From Phocaeicola_A sp963625535 (GTDB taxonomy: Bacteria; Bacteroidota; Bacteroidia; Bacteroidales; Bacteroidaceae): a stretch of 29,437 nucleotides of DNA. The DNA lies in the NCBI GenBank assembly GCA_963625535.1, contig CAVFUK010000026.1, positions 1-29,437 of the forward strand, in the 5' to 3' direction. Positions 1 to 7,403 of this stretch are shown here, piece after piece; position 1 is the stretch's first letter; each line of letters begins with the position of its first letter. The translations under genes were made by a program, and so were the position numbers. The notes under the pieces are model-generated. The model was given only the letters and a program-made list of their open reading frames with translations. It did no database searches and had not been told where the DNA came from.

Positions 1-5
1 ATAAT

Positions 6-48
6 CCGCCACGCTTCCCGTAGAACAGCGAACCAGGGCGGGTCTTTT
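6..48 (+). terminator. Stem-loop at window start, possible terminator or interspersed repeat
   Basis: CCGCC (6-10) can pair with GGCGG (37-41) and CGCT (12-15) with AGCG (27-30), leaving an 11-nt loop. A short T run follows at 45-48. It could terminate a plus-strand gene lying before the window, or be a copy of a dispersed stem-loop element. No gene overlaps it and no TAnnTTTG promoter element for the Fic gene is visible in bases 1-61. Confidence 0.35.
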
Positions 49-61
49 ATATACTCACTAT

Positions 62-1129
62 ATGAACGCAAACAACAAGAACATATTGCTGGCCTTACTT
101 CATCAGTATGATGAATTAGGCATATCGCAACAGATAGACTACAACAAGTTCTACCTGTACTCCATCATTACGCACTCGACGGCCATCGAGGGCAGCACAG
201 TGACAGAGGTGGAAGCACAATTACTCTTCGACGAGGGCATCACTTCATCGAAGCGCACCGTGGAGGAACAGCTGATGAACTTAGACTTGAAGATCGCGTA
301 TGAGTATGGCATGAAGTGGATAAAGGACCATGCCCCTATTACAACGGAATGGCTCGTGACGCTTGCCTCCAAGGTGATGGCACGCACTGGGAGCGAATAC
401 AATTCTCTCGGCGGTCACTTCGACGCATCGAAGGGAGAACTACGCAAACTTAATGTCACGGCAGGATTTGGAGGACGCTCGTTCATGGCTTTTCAGAAAG
501 TGCCGGCTAAGCTGTCCGCATTCTGCGAAGAGCTAAACAAACGGCGTCAAGCCATAGACGGCAACGATGCAGCAGCTGTCTATGACATGAGTTTCTGGGC
601 ACACTACGAACTGGTGACAATACATCCTTGGGCAGATGGCAACGGAAGAACCAGCAGATTGCTGATGAACCTCCTGCAAATGGAGTTCGACGTGTTGCCT
701 ACAAAGGTTCTGAAAGAAGACAAGGCAGAATATATTCAGGCATTGATCGATACAAGGGAAGAGGAAAATCTCGACATCTTTATCGACTGCATGGCAGAGT
801 TGCACTGTCGCCACTTGAAGTCGGATATCGACCAATACAGGGACTCCACCATGGAGAAAATGGTCGATAAACCTGCTTTGACTAAGGAAATGGTCGATAA
901 ATGGCCGATAAAGCCGTCATTGGCAGGGAAAATGGTCGATATTCTTACGTTCATGGCCGACAAACAGAAAATAACTACGGACGATATCGTTTCCGAATTC
1001 GGCTTCACGGCCACAACGGCCAAGCGTTACATGCGCCAACTCACGGAATTTGGATACGTTGAGGCGCACGGTGGCAATAAGAATCGTAGTTATAGCATCG
1101 CCAACTCTATCTCCACCACTCCGCCATAG
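62..1129 (+). CDS. Fic family protein with C-terminal winged helix
   Basis: Probable AMP-transferase (AMPylator) of the Fic fold acting on an unknown cytosolic protein. The core motif HPWADGNGRTSR is at residues 188-199, matching HxFx(D/E)GNGRxxR with W for F; H188 would be the catalytic base, D192 the metal ligand and R199 a phosphate contact. An N-terminal S39-xxx-E43-G44 fits the (S/T)xxxE(G/N) inhibitory helix, which marks the self-inhibited class II. Residues about 290-350 look like a winged helix-turn-helix, common in Bacteroidota Fic proteins and suggesting DNA binding or autoregulation. Between the domains, KMVDK-like units recur three times (about residues 267-293). ATG at 62 is the first in-frame start. 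Base composition is more AT-rich than in the neighbours, so recent acquisition is possible. No antitoxin-like partner lies beside it. Its last 40 bases overlap the convergent cobC. Confidence 0.9.
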   Translation: MNANNKNILLALLHQYDELGISQQIDYNKFYLYSIITHSTAIEGSTVTEVEAQLLFDEGITSSKRTVEEQLMNLDLKIAYEYGMKWIKDHAPITTEWLVTLASKVMARTGSEYNSLGGHFDASKGELRKLNVTAGFGGRSFMAFQKVPAKLSAFCEELNKRRQAIDGNDAAAVYDMSFWAHYELVTIHPWADGNGRTSRLLMNLLQMEFDVLPTKVLKEDKAEYIQALIDTREEENLDIFIDCMAELHCRHLKSDIDQYRDSTMEKMVDKPALTKEMVDKWPIKPSLAGKMVDILTFMADKQKITTDDIVSEFGFTATTAKRYMRQLTEFGYVEAHGGNKNRSYSIANSISTTPP

Positions 1130-1626
1130 GGGGTAAGGTGGCAGAAGGCTTCTTCCACAGCGTACATGCCGGCATAGACTTGGGCACAGCCGATGACGCC
1201 GCCGTGGACGAAGAGGGCCACATCGTGGTAAGGCTTTGTGCGGAGCTCGTCGAGGAAGGCAGCCACACGAAGGTATTGCTGGGCGAAGGACTCGCCTCCC
1301 GTGGCGGGAACATGCTCGTAGTCTTCATACCACAACTGCAGACGAGGGTCGGTTATCTCCTCGAACCTCAGCATCTCCCACTCGCCGAAGTTGAGCTCCA
1401 AGAGCCGACGGTCGCACTCGGCATCGCCATAGCCACAGTAGGTGGCCAACTTCACGCAACGGGTCAGGGGGCTCATGTAGACTTTGTCGAACCGCTTGCC
1501 GGCGAGAGCTTGCCGAGTGAGGGCGGCTTCTTCAGCAAAGGTGGAGCGCACGGGGACATCCGTCTGCCCATAGCAAGTGCCAGGAGCCACATCCACCGAG
1601 GTATGTCGGATAAGGGTCAATCGCAT
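1090..1626 (-). CDS. cobC: Alpha-ribazole phosphatase CobC (histidine phosphatase family)
   Basis: Predicted to remove the 5' phosphate from alpha-ribazole phosphate or adenosylcobalamin phosphate, the last step of nucleotide loop assembly. 178 residues, a little short of the family's roughly 200. The phosphoacceptor motif is R7-H8-T (LIRHTS), with R56 in SPLTRC, E82 in the NFGEWE segment and the second histidine H141 in FVHGG. The overall text resembles Bacteroidota proteins annotated as alpha-ribazole phosphatase rather than glycolytic mutases, but a generic phosphatase cannot be excluded. Its ATG lies 10 bases inside the AbgT-like gene, so translation is probably coupled. In this class of organism cobC often follows cobS; here it is about 18 kb away, at the end of a two-component-system operon. 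Its 3' end overlaps the Fic gene for 40 bases. Confidence 0.82.
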   Translation of the reverse strand: MRLTLIRHTSVDVAPGTCYGQTDVPVRSTFAEEAALTRQALAGKRFDKVYMSPLTRCVKLATYCGYGDAECDRRLLELNFGEWEMLRFEEITDPRLQLWYEDYEHVPATGGESFAQQYLRVAAFLDELRTKPYHDVALFVHGGVIGCAQVYAGMYAVEEAFCHLTPYGGVVEIELAML

Positions 1627-2348
1627 AGTTTGTTATCGTTTAGTAGTTTCACAAGTTTCCCGATGAGCGGGAGGTAATAGAGGGCGTAGCCCAGGAAACG
1701 GACGCACCGCTCTCCTAGTCCCATGAACGCATCCAACAGGGACGACTGCAGGGTTCCCAAGAAGAGCGAGGCCACCAAGAGGTAGATGAAATAGTCCATG
1801 AACGCCACTGGCAGGCGACACATGCCCGTGAGCACCTCGCGGTCGTTGCGGAACTGCCCCGCGGCGATGCCGAACAGCATGCCGGGGAGTATGAACGCCA
1901 AGGAGATGATAGGCACTAGACCTTCGAGGAACGGTGAGCGGTTGAGGGTGCCGGTGACGCCTAGCAGGATGGCTAGGGGCGTGAAGGTTGCCACGGCGAC
2001 GCACGTTATATATATAAAAAAGGTAAGCGTGGCCAGTTGCAGGGCCCGCTGCTGTTTGTGGGACAGGTATCCTCGTCCGCCCCAGGCGCACAACTGTTGC
2101 AAGAGTGCCTTCAGCAGTCCCGAGGTGCAGGTGAGGCTGACCGCCATCGACAGGATGAGCACCGGGATGAGGGGCGAGCGGTGGACGTGCGCCATGGCAC
2201 GTCGCAGGGTGAGACGAACACCTTCCGCACTGAGCATGTTCTGCACGGGCCAGTCGTTGACACTGCCTATCCACGAGAGGAGGACGAGCAGCAGCGTGGC
2301 CACCAACAGCAGAGTTGCGGGGTGCGGTATGTACGCCCTATTCTTCAT
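1617..2348 (-). CDS. Short AbgT-like integral membrane protein
   Basis: A 243-residue inner-membrane protein with about five to six hydrophobic segments (roughly residues 11-27, 60-80, 105-130, 141-163, 182-202, 215-235). The N-terminus (HPATLLL, LLSWIGS, then LSAEGVR) follows the start of AbgT transporters, which export or import p-aminobenzoyl-glutamate and related compounds. Residues about 150-200 (PGMLFGIAAGQF, then ND-REVL-GM) resemble AbgT's conserved PGxxYGIxAGxIKSDKDV region. Usual AbgT proteins are about 500 residues; this one seems to lack the intervening hairpin segments and the C-terminal half. It may be a remnant or a reduced family with a changed job. Its ATG overlaps the regulator's stop by 11 bases and it overlaps cobC by 10, so it is translated within the operon and is probably not a dead gene. 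Function unknown. Confidence 0.75.
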   Translation of the reverse strand: MKNRAYIPHPATLLLVATLLLVLLSWIGSVNDWPVQNMLSAEGVRLTLRRAMAHVHRSPLIPVLILSMAVSLTCTSGLLKALLQQLCAWGGRGYLSHKQQRALQLATLTFFIYITCVAVATFTPLAILLGVTGTLNRSPFLEGLVPIISLAFILPGMLFGIAAGQFRNDREVLTGMCRLPVAFMDYFIYLLVASLFLGTLQSSLLDAFMGLGERCVRFLGYALYYLPLIGKLVKLLNDNKLCD

Positions 2349-3066
2349 CCGCCTCCAGATTATCGATGGAAAGTATGCCTAGCTCGAAAGCCCGCACCAC
2401 CAGGCGGGTGGCGTTCACACCGCTCCGTTCGTCGGCAGCGAAGAGACGGTTGATGAGGTCGTTCTGCCGCTTCTCCAGCGACTTCACGCCGAAGGGGATG
2501 CCCTTCAGATTGGTAATCATCTCCTTGGTATAGCCCAAGGCGAGGTGACGCAGCAGGCGCTCGTCGTACTCGTCGATGTCGTACTGGATGAAGGCTTCCT
2601 GCTTTTTCTGCTCATTGAGCACAGACTGCTTGAAGCGGGCCACAATCTTCTCCAGTATGGGTTGGTTGAAGACCAGCTTCTTGCCGTCCATCACGCTCTG
2701 CACGTCGTTCTTCGTCAGCAGCTCGCCCGTCTTCAGGATGATGCCGTCGGCACCCGCGTCCAGCGCGTCCACCCACAGCCGTTCGTTCAGTATCTCGCCC
2801 GTGAAGATGAGGATGTGCAGCGCCCTGTACTTCTGTCGCAGCATGCGGCATATCTCCACACCGATGGTGGTGGAGCCGCCCAACCCGAGGTCGAGCAGCA
2901 CCAGGTCCGGCGCGCCCACGGTCTCCAGCAGTTGCCACAGTTCCTTCTCGGTCATGGCGGTGCCGATGACCTCGGCATCGGGTATCTCGTTACGGAATAT
3001 CTCTTCCGTACCTTTTAGTTCCAGTTTTACATCTTCGACGATGATGACTTTGAATTTGTTCTCCAT
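2338..3066 (-). CDS. Two-component response regulator, receiver plus LuxR-like HTH
   Basis: Cytosolic transcription regulator of 242 residues. The receiver domain covers residues 5-130: acidic pair E11-D12, phosphoacceptor D59 in LVLLDLG, T89 in the IFTG strand and K112 in IILKTGE. Residues about 165-235 form a helix-turn-helix region whose pattern (LRHLALGYT, then VKSLEKRQNDL and a closing ELGIL) follows the LuxR/NarL type, though it is diverged. It begins 21 bases after the stop of the sensor kinase, which is its obvious partner, and its stop overlaps the next gene's start by 11 bases. The secreted beta-helix gene at the head of the run is a plausible target, but no operator was identified. 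Confidence 0.9.
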   Translation of the reverse strand: MENKFKVIIVEDVKLELKGTEEIFRNEIPDAEVIGTAMTEKELWQLLETVGAPDLVLLDLGLGGSTTIGVEICRMLRQKYRALHILIFTGEILNERLWVDALDAGADGIILKTGELLTKNDVQSVMDGKKLVFNQPILEKIVARFKQSVLNEQKKQEAFIQYDIDEYDERLLRHLALGYTKEMITNLKGIPFGVKSLEKRQNDLINRLFAADERSGVNATRLVVRAFELGILSIDNLEADEE

Positions 3067-3087
3067 ATCTCTTCTTATTCTTTTCGT

Positions 3088-6000
3088 TTATGGTTTGCGG
3101 GGGATGGTGAACCATACGGTGAACCCTCCTCCGCTCTTTGGCTCGGCGTTCATGCGGCAACCCCGCAAGCCGGTGTACTCGTCGTGGTCGCGCACTATCT
3201 GCTTGCAGAGCAGATACTCGGTGCCGGTGAGCCGTCCGGCCTCGTTGGTGCGCATGCGTTCGCGGTCGGGATAGAAGAGGCTGTTGAGTTCCTCCTCGGT
3301 GTACACGCCCCGACTGTCGCTCAAGCTGAAGCGGACGAACCCGGCCTCCTCGGTGGCGGTGAGTTGCAGGTTCCCCTCTTCCGCACGACTGCAGGCGGCC
3401 AGCATGAGGTTCTCCAGCAGGAACTTCAGCAGCACCTCGTCGCCGATGACGTGCTGTGCCGCCGCTTCAGTATGCAAAGTTAGCGGATGATTCCGCTTTC
3501 TGTTTAGTTTGCTCAGGTATTTTTGCGCGTGGGCCATCAAATCGGCCACCTGTACGGTAGTGCGCTTGAAGGTGACCTCCTCCAATTGGCGCGAGGCGCA
3601 CGAGCAGAGGATGGTGAACACGTCCTTGTAGTAGCTCACCAGCTCCTCCATGGCGGCGGTCTGTTCGCGCTCCTCCTCCGGGGTGACGGGTTGCAGCAGC
3701 CGCTCGGCTATCTGTTTGATGCGGTTGGGATAGTAGAGTGTCTCGTGCTTCACGGTAGAGAGGCAGTTGTCCAGCACCTGGTTCTGCACGTAGATTTGGT
3801 TTTCCTCGTGCAGGGTGCGGGTCTTCTCGTCGCGCGCCAACTCTATGTCGCGGTACTTGCTGTTCATACGCACCACCACGTTCATCACCACCACACTCAA
3901 GTATTTGGCTATCAACCGCACCAGCAACCGCTCGTCCTCGTGATAGCCGCCCGTGCGGGTGCGTACCATGACGAACGCGCCCAGGCAATGTTCCTCGCCT
4001 TGAAGCTCAGTGGTCAATGGCAGACAGACGGTGCCGCTCTCCGGCATCTCGGTGGTGCTCTGCTCGTCGTAGCAACGCTTCAGTTTGGCACACAGTTCTT
4101 CGCTGTGGTCGCTGGGCGGATAGACGGCATAGTGCAGTCTCTTGTTCGCCTCGTCGTACACTGCCATACCGACGGACCGTAGGTCGAAGAGGTCGCACAT
4201 GCTGGCAAACGAGCTCTGTAGGATGCGCCGCGGCAGGGCGTCCATCTCGTCGGTGTCGCGCATAGGTGCCATGGATGAGGTGACAATCTCCCGGTTTATC
4301 TCCAGCACCTGCTCCAGATTGAGCCGGTAGAGGATGCGTCGGCGGAAGTAGAGCAAATAGTAGGCCGAGCCCACGATGAGCAGAATGAGCAGGCAGAGCA
4401 CGATGCTCACCGTCTTGTTAGTGGAAGAGCGTTGCATCTCCTTGCAGTATTCCTCCAGCGAGCTGTCCTCGCCCAGCAGTTTGTAGAGCCGCGTGTAGGC
4501 CAGGTTGTTGTAGCGGTAGGTGCCCCAGTCGTTCAGGGCCAGCGCGGCGACGGCCGCCTCGTTGCGGATGTCCAGTATCACGTGGTAGTCCGTGTCAAAC
4601 AGTTGGTACCACCAGGTTATCTCCGCCGCCTCGCCTTGGCCAGTGAGGGCCATGGAGTCGGCGGCCTCCCGACCGTATTGCCGATGATGCTTGTTGAGGT
4701 AGACGATGGCCGAGTCCACAAACTGGATGGCATCGGCGTAGTGGCCGTTCACGTTGCTGTAGTAGACCGAGTCGGCATAGCGCGAGGCAGTCTCCAGTGA
4801 CGCGTCGTAGTAGGAGACATCATTGGCAATGCCGGCCACGGGTAGCAGCAGGAACAGCCATGTCATCACGCTCTTGGCGATGCCCTTCGGCAGACGGAAG
4901 AAGAAGCGGCTCCCCTTCCCTTTCTCGCTCTCGATGTTGAACGTGCAGACGGAAAACAAGGGGTTGGTCTTGCGGTACTTCTCGATGATGCCTTTGCAGT
5001 TCATCAGTCCGAAGCCGTTGCCTTTGTTGCGGTGGAGCATCTCCCGGTTGCCGCTGTCGCCCATGCCTATCTTGACGGGGTTGTAGACTTTCTCCTCGAG
5101 CAGGCGGTGGAGGTCGTCGGCTGAGAGGCCTATGCCGTTGTCCTTCACCGATATCTCCACGTAAGCATCCGTCTCACGTGCATACACCTCTATCGTTCCG
5201 CCTTCGGGTGTGTACTTGCGTGCGTTTTCGGCGAGGGTGTTGAGCATGAAGAGGGTCAACGCCTTGTCGGCTTTCACCACCGACGGGGTGGGTTCCACGC
5301 TGAAGGTCTGCCCCTTGGTCTCGTACTTCTTGCGTCCCTTGCGGATGATGTCGAACAGGTCGTTCAGCGGGAAGTTCTCGATATTGAGCGACAGGGATCC
5401 TTGCTTCATCTTTATCCACGCGGCCAGTATGTCGTTGTACTCGTTTATCTTGTCGGTCAGTTCCGCTATGTAGACGTACTTCTTGCGCCGCAACTCATAG
5501 TTGTCGGCGCTGCGGTCGGAGGCGGGCAGACTCTTTAGCTTGTTCACCTCGTGTATGATGCGGTCCAGGTAGGGCGTGATGCCGGTGAGGACGGCGAAGC
5601 ATGCCTTCTTCACGATGTTCTGGCGCTTGTTGTCGGCTATGTGTTGCTGGTGGATGTAGCGTTCGGCCTCGATGGACTGTTGTTCCTCGTCGAGAGAGAG
5701 CAGTGTGGAGCCGTTCTCGATGACCCACTGCACATAGGGAGCCAACACGTTGAGCGTGGTCTGTTGCTCCCGGTTCAGCTTACGGTCAGTCTGCACCTGC
5801 AGCCGCTTGCTGTCCAGGTCCACTGTCACCTCGCAGGGGCCGAACAGTCGAATCAGGTCGGTCTGCACCGCCTGGCGGACGTACTCCCCTATCTCGTCCC
5901 TCTCCATCACCTTGGCAGGCAAGGCGGCGGTTATCTTGCGACAGATCTCCAGTATCAGCTTCAGGTTCTCTATCTGCTCGGCATTCTTCCGTTTCCACCG

Positions 6001-7389
6001 TTTGTTGAGCCACCAGAAGAGAGGCAACGTCACGACGAGCAGCGCCACGATGGCAAAGAGCCAAAAGTTGAGCTGACGCGACTCGGCCTCCAGCAGGTCG
6101 TAGCGGCTCTCCAGCTCCTTGTCTTGGCGCGTCACGTCCAGTATGTCCAGATAGATGTTCCGGTTGTAGTCCGACTCGCGCTTCATGCCCAGGCCCGAGT
6201 AGGCCAGGCACAGCTGCTCGCGGATGCGGGCTATCCACTCGGGCACGGTCTGTATGCGTTTGTCCGTCAGCCAGCGTTTCTCCAGACAGAGGGTGTCGTC
6301 GGCGCGGTAGGTGGAGAGGCGGTGTGTGGAGTCGGTGCAGTCATAGTAGCGTTCGTGGTGTTTGCTCACATAATCCAGCGCCTGCTGCAGGCTGTGGATG
6401 GCTTCGGCGTATTGCTGGGCGGCGAGCTGGCACGAGGCGATGGTGCGATAGGTGCCGGCTATCTGGTAGTCGTCGCCATAGCGCATGAAGAGTTGTAGCG
6501 CCTTGCGGGCCAGGTCAATGGGCAGCACAGAGTCCGCCACCTCATCGGTATTGAGCAACTTCAAGGTCGCCTTGCGGTTCTCTTCTATGGCCTTGCGCTC
6601 GGTGTCGCTGATCAGTAGCTCGGCATAGGCCTGCAGACAGTTAGCCTTGAAGTAGACGTAGCCGCACTCGTGGCTCAAGGCGATGCACTTGCTCAGGTAG
6701 TCGAACTCACGCACGGCTATCTCCGCCTCGTCCTTCCCGGGACAGAGTCCGCCCGATCCCTTCATATAATAATAGTATAGCAGTTGGGCGGTGTCCTTCT
6801 CCACCGCGGCAGTCGGGTCCACGAGGTTGATTTCCTGCAGCGACTGCTCCTCCTGCTGCAGATAATAGTAGTAGATGCTGGACACGATGTGGAACTCCGT
6901 CTGTGCGTAGGTGAACCGCTGTTGCTCGCTCTCGCTCAGGGCCGACCGTTCCTCGTCGATGTGGCGCATGCGGCTGAGGGCGCTGTTGCGATGGTCGTAG
7001 AACTCCTTGTTGGCGGCGGTCCGTTGGCAGATCTTCATCATGCCGATGTCCGCTATCAGCAGCTCGAGCTCGTTGTTGCAGGCGTCATATACCTTAGTCA
7101 GCAGGTTGGCGGACTGCTCGAAGTCCATGCGCATGAAAGTACAGAAGGCGAGATTGTTCAACGCCTCGGCTTTGGCGTTGGCATCCCCACCCGCCAAGTC
7201 ATAGGCCTGCCGGGCGAGTCGCTGCACCGAGTCGAGATTCTTATAGTGGTAGCCATATGACAGTCTGTTGAGCGAGTCCGCCGCTCGGTTGTGCCGTGTG
7301 GAGAGGTATCCACACGAACAGAGTGCCGACAGGACCAAGACTATCGGCAGCAGACCGAGGAGGATGCGCAACTGAACTGTTTTTTTCAT
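3088..7389 (-). CDS. Double sensor histidine kinase with periplasmic TPR/DUF5112-type sensor
   Basis: A 1434-residue membrane protein reading as two sensor kinases in one chain. Order: N-terminal signal or anchor (about 5-30, ending in a Cys-rich LCSCG); periplasmic helical TPR-like domain (35-440); membrane helix (442-462); cytosolic coiled region with candidate phospho-histidine H613 in the IIHEVNKL segment; a complete HATPase (about 680-835) with N box N722, DNGIGL and GNGFGL; a second signal-like helix (840-856); a short periplasmic helical domain (860-990); another helix (994-1014); a GAF/DUF5113-like region (1025-1190); H1215 in KHETL; and a second, degenerate HATPase (1290-1430). Numbering starts at the ATG at 7389, preferred over a TTG three codons upstream. 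It lies 14 bases after the beta-helix gene. Naming of the DUFs is from memory. The ligand is unknown; pectin-derived material is a guess from context. Confidence 0.85.
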   Translation of the reverse strand: MKKTVQLRILLGLLPIVLVLSALCSCGYLSTRHNRAADSLNRLSYGYHYKNLDSVQRLARQAYDLAGGDANAKAEALNNLAFCTFMRMDFEQSANLLTKVYDACNNELELLIADIGMMKICQRTAANKEFYDHRNSALSRMRHIDEERSALSESEQQRFTYAQTEFHIVSSIYYYYLQQEEQSLQEINLVDPTAAVEKDTAQLLYYYYMKGSGGLCPGKDEAEIAVREFDYLSKCIALSHECGYVYFKANCLQAYAELLISDTERKAIEENRKATLKLLNTDEVADSVLPIDLARKALQLFMRYGDDYQIAGTYRTIASCQLAAQQYAEAIHSLQQALDYVSKHHERYYDCTDSTHRLSTYRADDTLCLEKRWLTDKRIQTVPEWIARIREQLCLAYSGLGMKRESDYNRNIYLDILDVTRQDKELESRYDLLEAESRQLNFWLFAIVALLVVTLPLFWWLNKRWKRKNAEQIENLKLILEICRKITAALPAKVMERDEIGEYVRQAVQTDLIRLFGPCEVTVDLDSKRLQVQTDRKLNREQQTTLNVLAPYVQWVIENGSTLLSLDEEQQSIEAERYIHQQHIADNKRQNIVKKACFAVLTGITPYLDRIIHEVNKLKSLPASDRSADNYELRRKKYVYIAELTDKINEYNDILAAWIKMKQGSLSLNIENFPLNDLFDIIRKGRKKYETKGQTFSVEPTPSVVKADKALTLFMLNTLAENARKYTPEGGTIEVYARETDAYVEISVKDNGIGLSADDLHRLLEEKVYNPVKIGMGDSGNREMLHRNKGNGFGLMNCKGIIEKYRKTNPLFSVCTFNIESEKGKGSRFFFRLPKGIAKSVMTWLFLLLPVAGIANDVSYYDASLETASRYADSVYYSNVNGHYADAIQFVDSAIVYLNKHHRQYGREAADSMALTGQGEAAEITWWYQLFDTDYHVILDIRNEAAVAALALNDWGTYRYNNLAYTRLYKLLGEDSSLEEYCKEMQRSSTNKTVSIVLCLLILLIVGSAYYLLYFRRRILYRLNLEQVLEINREIVTSSMAPMRDTDEMDALPRRILQSSFASMCDLFDLRSVGMAVYDEANKRLHYAVYPPSDHSEELCAKLKRCYDEQSTTEMPESGTVCLPLTTELQGEEHCLGAFVMVRTRTGGYHEDERLLVRLIAKYLSVVVMNVVVRMNSKYRDIELARDEKTRTLHEENQIYVQNQVLDNCLSTVKHETLYYPNRIKQIAERLLQPVTPEEEREQTAAMEELVSYYKDVFTILCSCASRQLEEVTFKRTTVQVADLMAHAQKYLSKLNRKRNHPLTLHTEAAAQHVIGDEVLLKFLLENLMLAACSRAEEGNLQLTATEEAGFVRFSLSDSRGVYTEEELNSLFYPDRERMRTNEAGRLTGTEYLLCKQIVRDHDEYTGLRGCRMNAEPKSGGGFTVWFTIPRKP

Positions 7390-7403
7390 GACTACCAAGG
7401 TTT

